A DNA stretch of 64,000 nucleotides from an uncultured Nitrospirota bacterium (GCA_937139405.1 CAKZPV010000032.1:62001-126000); one strand, 5' to 3'. Positions 46,101-55,363 are shown, counted from the first letter of the stretch. Program-made: numbers and translations. The notes: generated from the sequence alone by a model not told the origin.

Positions 46101-47424
46101 CTTGTGCGCGATAATATCCATGCCGTACCAGCAGTTTGGGATCGTTCAGGCGAGTCTGGCCAATGTGTTGATGCAGTTTCTTAATGAGCGGCGCGTTATT
46201 CATGGTCAACACTGCCAATTGCCCGTCCACACGTAGTCGGGTTTCCACCGCCGCCCCCATCTTTGTCTTCACGGTATTCCACAGCTTAACGGGATCATCA
46301 CGAAACTGAAGATGGAGCTCTGTAAATTGTTGCTGCTTGGCGGCATCACTCCCCAGAGAAACGGAGAGCATCTCCTTTAAGGATGACAAACCAAGAATCG
46401 CCGGGCTCTTCAACGCCTGCTGTGTAGCCATGGTCTGAAAACGCTTCAGCTCTTGAGCCAATGCGGCACTTCCCATTTTGGGAACAATGCCCTGTTTCAT
46501 GCCTTGTTCCCAAATGCCTTTCACAGTCGTGACATCGGTCTGATAGAGGCCGGCTTCGTTGGCCGGCACACCAGCACGAAACAGAGAGTAATATAAAGCC
46601 GAAGGAATTTTTGTTGGAGCCGTACCCGTTCCGCTGGCTTCACTAAACTCATCCGCCAAGGCCGCGAGGGCCACCGCCCGCGCATCCCACCCCGTCTTAT
46701 TAGCCAAAAACGTGATGTCCGTTCGTTCGGCATCTTCCTTCAGTTCACGTAATGGTCTTTCCACCTGCGCGGTGAGTGCTTGAGTCAGCGTGTCATATTC
46801 CGACTCGAGCTGGGCTTCTTGTTCTGACTCGAGGATCACGTTTAGGGTTTCATGATTGGAGGCGTGATACCGCACGGCCGAAGATCCAACAAGTTTACTT
46901 CCGGCATACGCCATAGCTTGTAAATCTGGCTGAGTTTTCTTGCGAGAGGAAGAAGATCTATAGGTAAACGTGGCCTCGAAGACCCCGTCTGCATCAGTTG
47001 AAATCTTGGCCAGTTGCTCATCAGGTCCCGCATTTTTGTCCATAATCAGAACAGTAAGCTTCCCGACACCAGGGCGCGACCGACTCACCACCTTTCCCTC
47101 AACCGTAAACACAAACTTCGGAGAGGACGTTAAGAACCCAAACTTCCGTAAATAGTCATTCAGCAAATCCGCTGTGCGATTACCCACTTCGCCAGTGGAC
47201 GGTAACTGTTGTTGATCCTGAAATTTGTGAATCGTTTTAATCGTTCCAATTCTGTAGGATTTTTCTACCTGATCTTCCTTCAACGCTCGAAGCACATTCC
47301 GATCGGAAGCCGACGTTGAAAATTCAAGGACACCTTTCTCAATCAAAGCAAAAAGGACTTCGTGAAGATTGGCAACGACATCACCTTCCATGCCCTTTTT
47401 TAACGAATCAATCACTAATTGCAT
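40189..47424 (-). CDS. Tc toxin A subunit, N-terminal part (shell, receptor-binding)
   Basis: 2411 residues. The order is a peptidoglycan-binding-like repeat (1-95), a transthyretin/CarboxypepD-like fold (about 100-195), and a long alpha-helical shell. The TcA VRP1 signature CACEHCRSILSPAAYLVNLL lies near 685. A PA14-like insert (GKPISGQWDGWIEGSQAGPI) spans about 1525-1660. The neuraminidase-like region with WTPWEQI and LPVVWNDRLFLFWLKIL runs from about 2020 to the end. A repeat QDAAYKIVQDAAYK lies near 820. In the TcA pentamer this would be the shell and receptor-binding part, complemented by the next gene. AAGGAGA precedes the ATG. The gap to TcB-TcC is 67 nt. Confidence 0.9.
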   Translation of the reverse strand: MQLVIDSLKKGMEGDVVANLHEVLFALIEKGVLEFSTSASDRNVLRALKEDQVEKSYRIGTIKTIHKFQDQQQLPSTGEVGNRTADLLNDYLRKFGFLTSSPKFVFTVEGKVVSRSRPGVGKLTVLIMDKNAGPDEQLAKISTDADGVFEATFTYRSSSSRKKTQPDLQAMAYAGSKLVGSSAVRYHASNHETLNVILESEQEAQLESEYDTLTQALTAQVERPLRELKEDAERTDITFLANKTGWDARAVALAALADEFSEASGTGTAPTKIPSALYYSLFRAGVPANEAGLYQTDVTTVKGIWEQGMKQGIVPKMGSAALAQELKRFQTMATQQALKSPAILGLSSLKEMLSVSLGSDAAKQQQFTELHLQFRDDPVKLWNTVKTKMGAAVETRLRVDGQLAVLTMNNAPLIKKLHQHIGQTRLNDPKLLVRHGYYRAQDWKARLGNGPVPPEIPGATLPEKRQRYAEVLAEKIRLSFPTGVIGQMVKTSELRLRDASLKGKVHQFLATHEEAFSIDLQPVEQFLRLKQVSLDTLDPEMLEEVKRIQRVKQLAPNDLMMRSLLKANLDSAASIVRYSPEQFQNVFAPYFVDEDGLLTQSLYRKAEQVHLTMVHTAVSFLWARTAPTIGQSGGIGEGMDAPGSGVFIHPTPHVPDEEQGKSVIAYPTLESLFGELDYCACEHCRSILSPAAYLVNLLQFLEYSPDAWQVFRNKWGIDHHGAGYPFLDRAAWERAGMPEQKKSPLDILLSRRPDLEHLPLTCENTNIPLPYIDVVNETLEQYVAHIENAEPLNGYHGHSTPEDVTSEELLAAPHFIQDAAYKIVQDAAYKTLAEASFPLRLPFHQPLEYLRRSFTRFDLTLSDVMEVLREDEREVREGESDYGWTEILMEEIGISRQAFNVVTNKDWKFKLSQLYGFPEGQGDAAVKGQLVKAKDFSRRVGISYADVVAILKTRFINPQAVLLSKLERLGVPIVVLTQLKERDLTNQQFLALLPKDIDTAPYDGNIPKWVKDHYAKIMTLILLTDPRQSQGDAIDHCSFDQFEFLHADGRQLTTVEWYKFIHLLRLKHLLGWTYEQVDQAISALVPELSTASSRKALSDGFTLLVPRIGVLLRLIRRLGLNVQNDLPALLACFASIETYGSSALYRQMFLSSSLTDHDEAFADNGSGEFLTDDGQKLLAHEGTLRAALSLTSDEFTAIVKFLEFTPATGLTVENVSAVFRHGWLAKQLRISVVEFLKVMTRTGLNPFDLSNPSNPPILQLIQFFSRLRTTGLLPAEALYLLWHEDLNESSTPSNQEILGLMRTVRTDLVAIEQEFIVLDDPDGQKTREKMALVYGTDDTNQFFRILETQIVLDVPYEHYQDTLAEQILDAGDQTISYDNFAKRLRYTGGVMTKAQWKALNEVDSFTGIRKFKTAIDELYRQSRQVFDDHPELEEAATTYQDSQGTVGEKQAAVLKALLPDLVRRRKQQQTIQILSGATKVDAEFSTQLLQAVMEGQTSETDTLFVLHATDNASQAAIHDLTAIEEQGLSGQFYFKESIAVGDTPAQIFESGVGLSFAGATGSKSLPRHTTPGKPISGQWDGWIEGSQAGPIQFRIMTDAGATVRFRLNNEEIPLKGDADQAVWTPEFPVDLQGGRLYPISLKVEKVTERIQVRWKTPMGSWEDVPSRLLYAKARVEPFLAQYIRFMKVASLAKHLSLSAEELAYVGAQEDLRIEQQNWLNTLPASVLPTDSDRNATLFKGLQTVLNLARVKLSLRQQGSQLLQVLKDPDVQNEKGDVLLHSLMRWAPDSVAALLERFNQADRKALGHPSVFARVFDAMRACQQCGVSAAALIQATTNDPSPDVFRNFQSALRARYDHSRWLEVLKPIHDDLRRLRRDALVTYLLHRMHNQADKTHIDTPEKLFEFFLMDVQMDPCMQTSRIRHALSSIQLFIERCFMNLEPQVAPSALDAQQWEWMKRYRVWEANRKVFLYPENWLEPELRDNQSPFFKEMMSELLQSDITEDRAATALLGYLSKLDEVAKLEPCGLYVQEGKEESEEGIVHVVARTAGAGRKYFYRRRNPSGWTPWEQIHLDIEDNPVLPVVWNDRLFLFWLKILQQSPDDLGSSPKTSNSDESLATASYAAVEKAAQDSAKQSTKPSVQVMLCWSEYFNNQWSPTKTSDMQTLLSIGQFPMSGLGSFERAFLVLSSNEENGRLRIICEYKYDTQGISYSFIFENSHNAPRVDQRGLEAFRVQESYFGGKVRSLVNNSESNPLSFKYYVEYTGPETFSFKNNIFKYRRSSIHSPFVLASSGIQKDKWDTPFLYADSHHVFYVRTTESPLVFKFDEFSMMTFLFQNSDDQEAQPLVQRVDSDGAIARKLVELLGIASTGERLDSKAITQFITEDTYIKRGLVGLSTIDYKGIKITPSGGRP

Positions 47425-47491
47425 TCTGTCTCTCCTTATGAAGCCGGCTGAGTATTAGGACTTTTAGTCACACTAAGTTTTCCAACTAATA

Positions 47492-50400
47492 TTATTCAGA
47501 ATGCGCGGTAGATGGGCCCCACAGTAAAGATAAAGCATCGTAGACCATTCCCACTGGGCCTGCTTCCCCAATTGCAGCTTCTGCAACATGGATCACTTGA
47601 TCCTCCGCACTAGCACCTACTGGAAAAGTAGCTATGGCAATTCCAAGACCAACAGCTGGCAAAATCTTACCTGCCTTACGGAGTAACCCGCGTGCACCAC
47701 TAGGTGGGCTAGAAGTATCTACTGCTTGGGATGTTACGTTTGAACTCTGTTCGGGGTAAGGAGTTGATGTTGCTGCACTACTTCCTCCATTTCCAACGTC
47801 TTCCCCAGACCGACGTAAGGCTTGCACTGCCTCGCTTCGGTCCAAAGCAGCAGTCTCGTTGAATGTCCCACTTCGACGACGGGCCTCTACCTCTCGCTGA
47901 TCAAAACCAGTTCCTTGTGTTCTCCATCGGACAGCTTCCCCTGCTGCCCTCTGGCCCTCCGGTGTAAGGCTGCCTCCGTTCGCAGCACGAGTAGGCCGTC
48001 CCTCTGCATTAACACGCGAGCGATCAACCTCTTCATTTATTATTCTCTCTTGTGCGTTGTGAGGAGTGTATCTACGCCATCTGTCCTCCTGAGGATCGAG
48101 CGTTTGGACATATTGATTTGGATTTCGAGCACTCTCAAGTTGTTGGAACGTTTCAGGGGCATTGACTTGCTCTCTAGGCGCGCCTGATTCAGGAACGTGG
48201 CGAGCAGCTTCAGTATGGGCAGGTTGAATATTTCGGCCTTCTATTCCCTCGAGTCGACGCTGTCGAGTTCCTGCTGAACTTGCTTCTCTTCTTGCTCTGC
48301 GCATTGTTACTGAACGCCTTGGTGTCGACAGTGGTTGGTTTGGCTCTAGATTACGAATTCCTGATTCGTGAACCTCTTGCCTGACACGCTGGAGCTCAGG
48401 ATCTTCACCAATATCAATTTCTTGTCTGCCGCACCGATCAGTCGCTTTCGTGGGGCATGATCCCGTATAAGTATAAAAATTTAAGCCAGCTGCTAGACCT
48501 TTCGGATCCGCACTTCCCCACCTCCCCATCCATGGCAAGTAAAATCGCGCGGTGTGGTAACTCAACCCCGTTTCCTCATCCCGCTCCATGCCGGTGTAAC
48601 GATAGCGTTTTTTCATGACACGGAACTGCGGCCCATTAGCCGAATAGGCGGTGGTGCCATAGGGGTGATATTCTTCATAGGAAATAGGTATGGCCCGCTC
48701 ATCTAACTCCAATCCTACCGACCCTAAATGATTGCTGTATTGATACCGAAAGACCGTTCCTTCATCTAAGCGGGAGTGGTCGGTGGTCAGTACATCTTCC
48801 ACAATCAACACTCGTTGCTCGTCTACAAACAGATGATGTGTTTCGATTTCTTCAACGACTGCTTGATTCTCCCATCGTCTGTAGACTTCCAAGCCGCCTA
48901 GGTAGAGGCGCTCTTCGACGCTATTGCCTTGGCGTTCAATCCGTTTTCTGGTCCGCTGTTTATTCGCATCATAGGTGTAAAACGCCGTTCCTCCACCACC
49001 TAGATTGGCTACATGAATCATGTCACGGTAATCCCACCGCAATCGGAAGTCGTTTGGCGTACGGTTGAGATTGAGCATGCTCCCGTGGACGTCGTAGTCG
49101 TACTGAGTCGAGAACTCATCGACTGCATCTCCTGGCAGACTCGTTCCTAAGAGTCGATTGCTGTCTTCTGCGTATTGATAGCGTCTGGTCCATCTATCCG
49201 TTTGGCCGCTGACATGACGCATGGCCAAAATGTTTCCGACCTCATCATAGACGTAGCGTTCGGTATAGTTCTGTAACGCCTCTGGGCTGTTAGGAAAGGG
49301 AATGCCCACGGTTGGTTGAAAGGTACTGCCGTCTCTTTGCACATTGTTCTGTGCCGCATGCTCTCGCCCTTCGGCTGTGATGAGACGATAGAGGGCATCG
49401 TATTCGTAGCGGCTATGTGGTCGGATTGCGGTGTTATTGAAATAGACGGTTTGTTGGGCGTCATCCCTGATGTCAGTGATATTCCCCACCGGATCATAGG
49501 TGTACTGTAAATCTTGTAAGATGGCACCATCAGCCAAACGCCTTGTGCCAAGATGAATCAGGCGAAAGGTTTCCGGATCATAGGCATATGTCGTCGTTGT
49601 CCCGTTGGCGTAGCTTAGGTTTTGCCGTTGCCCTTTGGCGTCATAGGTGATGGCTGATACAGTCTTTTCTGTTCTGGTGCCTTCACGATAGCCTGTAGGT
49701 TTTGTCGCATCCCGGCTGGCACCGATAGTGAGTGCCTCTTCCAGCAACATTCCCCGTTCGTTGTATTGCGGCTCGTAAACAGCAACACGTTCTGACGTGC
49801 TATGCCAATTGAACAAGCGCGTCATACGATTGAGCGCATCGTATTCGGTGATTTGCGTAAAGACTTCCTCTGTGACAGCATTCGTAATCGATCCTTCAGA
49901 CCAATCCACGACCGAGGCTTGATAGTTGCTTGTCAGTTGTCGTGTGACTTCGAGAAGATTCCCTTTGAAATCGAAAAACTCATTGGTCATCACCCCACTC
50001 GGCTCATGATGCTGCCAGAGCTGGCCCCGCAGGTTGCGGGCTTCGGCTTCCGCATGTGTTTCTCCATAGGTCAACCTCTCGATTACCTGCCATGTACTAT
50101 CATTGATCTGTAGCTGCTGTTCCAATGGACGGCGTAATGGATCGTAGGTGGTGTGGAAGAGGCGGTCTTCATGAACGGAATTGCCTCCGTCTACCACACG
50201 GTCATTTTCATCCCAGGCGTAGAAGGATTGGCCCGTGGCGTCGTTGATCATCCATCGATTACCGCCATCCATGCTGTGCTGAAAGAGCAAATTACCGGCG
50301 ATGTCGTAACAGGGCACACTCTCGGCGGGGACGTTTTCGTTTGGCTCGTCTTCCCACTTGGTATGCTTTTGTGGGGTGATGTATTGCATGACCAGATTGC

Positions 50401-53400
50401 GACGCGCATCGCGTATCCAAAGGGGTTTGCCTTCGGTATCTAATTTGCTGAAGCTCACGTATTTCTCGTCCTGTAACTTGCCTGTATTATCCTTGACACG
50501 GTTATGTGCCGCACTGATCACTTCTCGCCCTAGACTATCAAGAAACACCTGAGCCGGAGTGTTGGCATGTTGTGCGGCCAGCCAGGCCGCTCGCTGTTCG
50601 GGCGAGGCTGTTATTTCCAGTGTGATGGGATCCCGTGGTAACGGTCGCGTGTGATCCAGGGGATCTCGACGGCTATACCACTCACTCTCCAGGACGGTGT
50701 CGTTGGGATCAAAACTCGTCACATGCCATGGAGTGAATTCCACCCGGCTCAATGTGCCATCTGGGAGTTCTGTTCGGATGAGTCTCCCGGGAGCGTCGTA
50801 ATACATGATCGGCGTGACCCCGTTGGCTTGCGGTCGCTCGCAGCCAAAACGATTGGTGAACGCCGGTTCATATTGCTTGACCGGCTTGCCCTTGTTGTTG
50901 AGGACAGTCAAACCATTCACGATCCAACGGGGCTGGCCACTGTTCGGCCCAGGGCCGGGATCGGGCTCAGCCTGAGTTTTTTGCATCAATACATTCCCGC
51001 CACCATCGGAGCATTCCAGCGCGACTTGTAGTGGACTGGTTTCATCCGCGAGCAATTGCCCGCTGTGTCTTTCTCTGGTGATCGTACAGGTCCCAGCCAT
51101 GCGGGTGCCCCAGCGAATGTGGCCCGTTGCCTCGACTGTTTCCCCAAAGTGATAGACGAAACGAGTGGTGGCCGTGGCTAGCCATTGCCTTGCCTGTTCA
51201 TTGTCTTGTGATATGTTCGTACAAAAGGCCACCACATCAGCATGTGCGGGATGCAACAAGGCATCAGTAAAGTCATCCAGATGGTCACCTTCCCAGCGTC
51301 CATTTTCCTGTATGCCTTTCACCGCTATCGCTGTTGGCAATCCCAAGATATCGAACATGACTTCTGAGCGATTGTGATTAATGTCTTGAATTTCGCGTGA
51401 GGCCAGCACGCGATAATCAAACCGTCCAACCGAGACAGTGTTGCCTACTGGATCGGTGCTCGAGCGGACAAAGAGGTGGTATGTCTCGTCGTATTCAAGC
51501 GTCGTAGTGTTGCCAAAGGCGTCAGTGAAGCGTTCTGGCAGATAAAAATGTTCTGCCGCATCCTCCGCAAAACCTGCGATGCCGGAACGAACCCAATATT
51601 GCCCGGCGGTGTCCGTATCTGGAAAGCGCCCAGCCAGGTCGGCCCCGCTGACATAGCCGCTTTTTGTTTCATCATCCAACGCCTCTTGTATCTCGTTTGT
51701 GAACTTTTCTTGAAGGATCGCCTCTAACAACTCATTGATCAGCGCCAACTTGTAGGTTTCATAGGGCAACCCCAATGTACCCAGTTGTCCTAAGGGTAGC
51801 GGTTCACTGAGATCATCCTTAAAAAACAACATCCGTACGTGCTCGACCAGACGTTTCTGGTTATCCGTCCTATTCGGGTTTATGTGATAAGGAATCGGCG
51901 TGACTGGTGTTCCTTCTCCATCCGTTTGATATCTCTGACTGAGGCGCAGGCCACGCAACTCGTCACGTGTGAAGTAGGATTCTGCTGGACGGCCTTGTGT
52001 GAGCTCAGGGCCCGTCAACTCATACGAGAAGGCCTCACAAGGAACTCGTAGACGATAGGTATCCAGGCTTTCGGGGTCGTTGCTGTCATTCGTGAACCGC
52101 ATCTCGGTATAGGCAAGATGGTGTCCCTCGCGCTGGACTCGTGCGATTTGCGCCTCAGCGCCCTCTGGAAGTGTGGAATCGGCATGCTGACCAATACGAG
52201 GGTAGACCACGGCGACAGCTTGCAACACATTCCCATAGTCGTCCACTTTGAGGTTGAACGTATGGGCAATACGTGGATCTGACGTGCGGGTTTCCTGTTG
52301 TACGTCCAGTTCATAGTTGTAGGTGATGGCTTCGCTTTCAGTGACGAGGAAGACAGCATGGCGATTGCGTTCTTGTGGTTGGAGCCGACGGATGTGGCAA
52401 TTATGATAGGCCGTGGAGAAAAGTTTAACTGCTCGTTCGTCACCGTTCTCCAACGCATCCACTTCAAGCTCGTACACTTCTTGTCTGAGCATCATGCCTT
52501 TGCATGCCCGTAAGGCCTCTCGCCATTCTTCTGTGGTGAGGTCGTGGTCGTGGAAATCTGGTTCGGGCAGATCGTGTTCCGTGAATGAGGCTTGCCCGGC
52601 GTTATGAAGCCAGTTGGGGAAATATTCATCCTTATACTGTGAAAGAATGTGCCGGCGATTTTGCACCATGCCGGTATGAAACCAGGTACTCGTTTTTACC
52701 GGCGGTTGATAGAGTGTGCGGTCGTCCGTGATGTACGGACTGTCGGTATTCCCCTCAGCAAAGGTGCCATACGACTCCACATCAATTTGATCAACACGCC
52801 CGAATCCCCGGAACTCTCGTTCGTGTCCATCGAAGTACCCATGGTGGTAGCTGTAGGCCGTGACGAATCGAGTTTGCCGCCATAGGTCGGTAACAACGAC
52901 CCGTTCAACTACATGCACAGGAAAGGGCAATTTGGTCAGCCAGGGTTTTCCTGCCATTTTGTCGGCCAGATAGAACTTGGTGGAGGGCGCGTAGTGAATC
53001 GTGCTTTCCGCTCCCAGATTGTTGTTGGTCTTGATCAACAAATGCGGCTTCTGCCCGCCCATCAAATCGATATACCGCATGGGCTGATGCCGATGGCCTG
53101 GTAGTGGAGAGGCCCAGGTTATACAGGCTGTGCCATTGCCCAGAAGGTCAGCCACTTGGACGGTGGCCAGATCATCAATTTCTGGGAAATTGGTCAGGGT
53201 GTTTTTTTGGCTCCAGCTATTGCCCGATTGATTGCGATAGATTTGCAGGCCTGTTTTGTGGAGATAGAGAATATCAATCGTTCCTGATCCATCGATATCG
53301 GCTAATCGAAGGCGGCGCTGATCGAATAGCTCGGAATGATCGAACCGGGGAGAGTGATCCATTGTGACCTTCGCTCCAAACTTTCCATACCCCAGGTTCG

Positions 53401-55363
53401 GCCAATAACAGATTTCTCCATTGCGGATGCGGACCAGATCCGTCAATCCATCTCCGCACATGTCGGCCAAATGAATCGATTGGGTGCCTTCGGCAAAGAC
53501 CAGGCGTGGGCCCTGCTCTTCATCCAACACGGTAGTCACTTTATTCGCCGGCTGGAAGCCTTCCTTGGCGCGCGAAGGATACCAGGTGAAGGCCTGCTGT
53601 TCGGTCAGGAGGACATCGGCATGGCCATTTCCTGTGAGGTCGATAAACCGAAGATTCGGATCGTCCCATGCGATGTTGGGCAGCGTGCGAAAGGGAATGA
53701 AGTCTTCCCAATTTTCCTCAGGGGTCCGTTCATAGAACCCAGGCGTGGGGCGATGCCATTGCACCAAGTCCAATTGACCATTCCCGCCCAAATCCATGAG
53801 TTGTTGTCCACCCGTCCCAACTGCCGCAAGCGACGGTTGTTTCGCGACCACTTCCAGCGGTGCGAACTGCGGTTTTGTGCGTAACTTCTCTCCATCTGCA
53901 TCGACCACGGTATTGAGTGGACTGAGGTTACGTTTGTAGAACCAACTTCCGCCTTGCTCAGTCAGGATGCCTGAGAGCCCTTCCCCATCCAGATCCACCC
54001 ACCGGTAATTGGTCCCATCTATCCCTTGCGGAATATTCTCAAGGTTTTCTGAGTCAATGTCGCGAATGGTGTCATCGAAGTTTGTAGGGCTATAGGTGAA
54101 TTCCACAGGCGGCAGCAATCGTGTTTGGTAGTCTCCATTCTGGCGTTTCATGTATCCGGTTTGTGTGACAGCACTCAAGATTGTATAGATAGATTCCCGA
54201 ACAGTGCGCCCATTTGTTTTCTGCGCATAACCCAAGTCAGTCGAACGCACGAGACAGTTGGTTCCTACTTCTGGCTCATCAGGGAAATGATGGAACATGA
54301 GCACACGCTGGCAGAGACGATATGTTCGCAATTCGAACCCTGCTCGATACCGAGAAAAGGGATCTTCCCGCACGGTCCACGGTTGGACTTCCTCGTGCGG
54401 CAGCGGATTGCTTTGATCATGTTCGCCGTAATCAAAGACGACCTGGAACAGCCAAGCCGTATCATCAGGGAGCGTTGGCCAGGGGTCCCTTTCTGTTAGT
54501 CGTGGCAGATAGGGACTATGGTTGCCATACCGGATATGCTTGAGATAACGCTGAGCACTGCGAGTTTCTGGCGTACGATTCTTTTCGTGCACGTGGGACA
54601 GGTTAATTCCATCTGAATCTTCCTCTTTATAGGCATAGGCCATAACCTGCCCCTTGTCATCGTATGTTTCGCAAAGGAGCCAGCTAAAGATATGTGACGG
54701 ATTGGATGGATCAGTGATACGGCTCTCTGAAGTTTTGCCATACCAAGAGGTGCCATTTTCTTTGGAGATCGATCGCCAGAACATATCTTGTGGATCTGAT
54801 TGGTTTGTCCACCGTTCAATACGTGCAAATAGACCTTCAATGCGCGGGCGATAGCGTATGATCTGGTACACTACTCCACCAACAGTTCGGGGGAGTAGGG
54901 ATTCTGATACCCATTGTCCATCTTCTTCTTTCAGCATAGGAACGAGATCTTCTGCTCCGGAATGAAGAAAGGTATCGGATTCCTCGGTATCGTGGTATGT
55001 GGGTAAACCTTTATCCGTTTTTCGTGTGATAGCGGGAATTGAGAGAGTCCAACCCAAACCAAATGGGCCATTGCCTGCTCCCGAGTCATAGGACAAGGCG
55101 AGTTGCGGACCAAACCCTGCCCGACCTGGCGAGGTCGCAATCGGCACAGACATCGACCCCGTCCCCGTGACTGGATTGCTTGTAAACTTTTCGCCAATTC
55201 CCCGAATCGCTCCGCCCCCTTTTGGCAAACTAATGCTCGGAGCCGAAGTGAAAAATTGATTCGCCTGATCTGTGGAAGCTTGTGTGGAAGCTGTTTGTGC
55301 CGAACTCTGGCTTGCTGGCTGCACTGGACCCGGTTGTTGTTCCGGAGAATTGTCTCGCTCCAC
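47492..55363 (-). CDS. TcB-TcC fusion, RHS cocoon with C-terminal toxin
   Basis: 2623 residues. Residues about 35-330 are the SpvB/TcdB N-terminal region (SLPKGGGAIRGIGEKFTSNP, ALSYDSGAGNGPFGLGW). FG-GAP-like propeller blades (LRLADIDGSGTIDILYLH) follow, then TcB middle domains. YD/RHS repeats run from about 1650. The RHS core ends GRWGSADPKGLAAGLNFYTY and KATDRCG near residue 2312, keeping the Arg-Asp-Asp arrangement of TcC autoproteolysis. The last 311 residues are the variable cargo. TcB and TcC are separate proteins in many toxins; here they are fused. The start is a GTG with AAAGGA upstream. Confidence 0.9.
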   Translation of the reverse strand: MERDNSPEQQPGPVQPASQSSAQTASTQASTDQANQFFTSAPSISLPKGGGAIRGIGEKFTSNPVTGTGSMSVPIATSPGRAGFGPQLALSYDSGAGNGPFGLGWTLSIPAITRKTDKGLPTYHDTEESDTFLHSGAEDLVPMLKEEDGQWVSESLLPRTVGGVVYQIIRYRPRIEGLFARIERWTNQSDPQDMFWRSISKENGTSWYGKTSESRITDPSNPSHIFSWLLCETYDDKGQVMAYAYKEEDSDGINLSHVHEKNRTPETRSAQRYLKHIRYGNHSPYLPRLTERDPWPTLPDDTAWLFQVVFDYGEHDQSNPLPHEEVQPWTVREDPFSRYRAGFELRTYRLCQRVLMFHHFPDEPEVGTNCLVRSTDLGYAQKTNGRTVRESIYTILSAVTQTGYMKRQNGDYQTRLLPPVEFTYSPTNFDDTIRDIDSENLENIPQGIDGTNYRWVDLDGEGLSGILTEQGGSWFYKRNLSPLNTVVDADGEKLRTKPQFAPLEVVAKQPSLAAVGTGGQQLMDLGGNGQLDLVQWHRPTPGFYERTPEENWEDFIPFRTLPNIAWDDPNLRFIDLTGNGHADVLLTEQQAFTWYPSRAKEGFQPANKVTTVLDEEQGPRLVFAEGTQSIHLADMCGDGLTDLVRIRNGEICYWPNLGYGKFGAKVTMDHSPRFDHSELFDQRRLRLADIDGSGTIDILYLHKTGLQIYRNQSGNSWSQKNTLTNFPEIDDLATVQVADLLGNGTACITWASPLPGHRHQPMRYIDLMGGQKPHLLIKTNNNLGAESTIHYAPSTKFYLADKMAGKPWLTKLPFPVHVVERVVVTDLWRQTRFVTAYSYHHGYFDGHEREFRGFGRVDQIDVESYGTFAEGNTDSPYITDDRTLYQPPVKTSTWFHTGMVQNRRHILSQYKDEYFPNWLHNAGQASFTEHDLPEPDFHDHDLTTEEWREALRACKGMMLRQEVYELEVDALENGDERAVKLFSTAYHNCHIRRLQPQERNRHAVFLVTESEAITYNYELDVQQETRTSDPRIAHTFNLKVDDYGNVLQAVAVVYPRIGQHADSTLPEGAEAQIARVQREGHHLAYTEMRFTNDSNDPESLDTYRLRVPCEAFSYELTGPELTQGRPAESYFTRDELRGLRLSQRYQTDGEGTPVTPIPYHINPNRTDNQKRLVEHVRMLFFKDDLSEPLPLGQLGTLGLPYETYKLALINELLEAILQEKFTNEIQEALDDETKSGYVSGADLAGRFPDTDTAGQYWVRSGIAGFAEDAAEHFYLPERFTDAFGNTTTLEYDETYHLFVRSSTDPVGNTVSVGRFDYRVLASREIQDINHNRSEVMFDILGLPTAIAVKGIQENGRWEGDHLDDFTDALLHPAHADVVAFCTNISQDNEQARQWLATATTRFVYHFGETVEATGHIRWGTRMAGTCTITRERHSGQLLADETSPLQVALECSDGGGNVLMQKTQAEPDPGPGPNSGQPRWIVNGLTVLNNKGKPVKQYEPAFTNRFGCERPQANGVTPIMYYDAPGRLIRTELPDGTLSRVEFTPWHVTSFDPNDTVLESEWYSRRDPLDHTRPLPRDPITLEITASPEQRAAWLAAQHANTPAQVFLDSLGREVISAAHNRVKDNTGKLQDEKYVSFSKLDTEGKPLWIRDARRNLVMQYITPQKHTKWEDEPNENVPAESVPCYDIAGNLLFQHSMDGGNRWMINDATGQSFYAWDENDRVVDGGNSVHEDRLFHTTYDPLRRPLEQQLQINDSTWQVIERLTYGETHAEAEARNLRGQLWQHHEPSGVMTNEFFDFKGNLLEVTRQLTSNYQASVVDWSEGSITNAVTEEVFTQITEYDALNRMTRLFNWHSTSERVAVYEPQYNERGMLLEEALTIGASRDATKPTGYREGTRTEKTVSAITYDAKGQRQNLSYANGTTTTYAYDPETFRLIHLGTRRLADGAILQDLQYTYDPVGNITDIRDDAQQTVYFNNTAIRPHSRYEYDALYRLITAEGREHAAQNNVQRDGSTFQPTVGIPFPNSPEALQNYTERYVYDEVGNILAMRHVSGQTDRWTRRYQYAEDSNRLLGTSLPGDAVDEFSTQYDYDVHGSMLNLNRTPNDFRLRWDYRDMIHVANLGGGGTAFYTYDANKQRTRKRIERQGNSVEERLYLGGLEVYRRWENQAVVEEIETHHLFVDEQRVLIVEDVLTTDHSRLDEGTVFRYQYSNHLGSVGLELDERAIPISYEEYHPYGTTAYSANGPQFRVMKKRYRYTGMERDEETGLSYHTARFYLPWMGRWGSADPKGLAAGLNFYTYTGSCPTKATDRCGRQEIDIGEDPELQRVRQEVHESGIRNLEPNQPLSTPRRSVTMRRARREASSAGTRQRRLEGIEGRNIQPAHTEAARHVPESGAPREQVNAPETFQQLESARNPNQYVQTLDPQEDRWRRYTPHNAQERIINEEVDRSRVNAEGRPTRAANGGSLTPEGQRAAGEAVRWRTQGTGFDQREVEARRRSGTFNETAALDRSEAVQALRRSGEDVGNGGSSAATSTPYPEQSSNVTSQAVDTSSPPSGARGLLRKAGKILPAVGLGIAIATFPVGASAEDQVIHVAEAAIGEAGPVGMVYDALSLLWGPSTAHSE

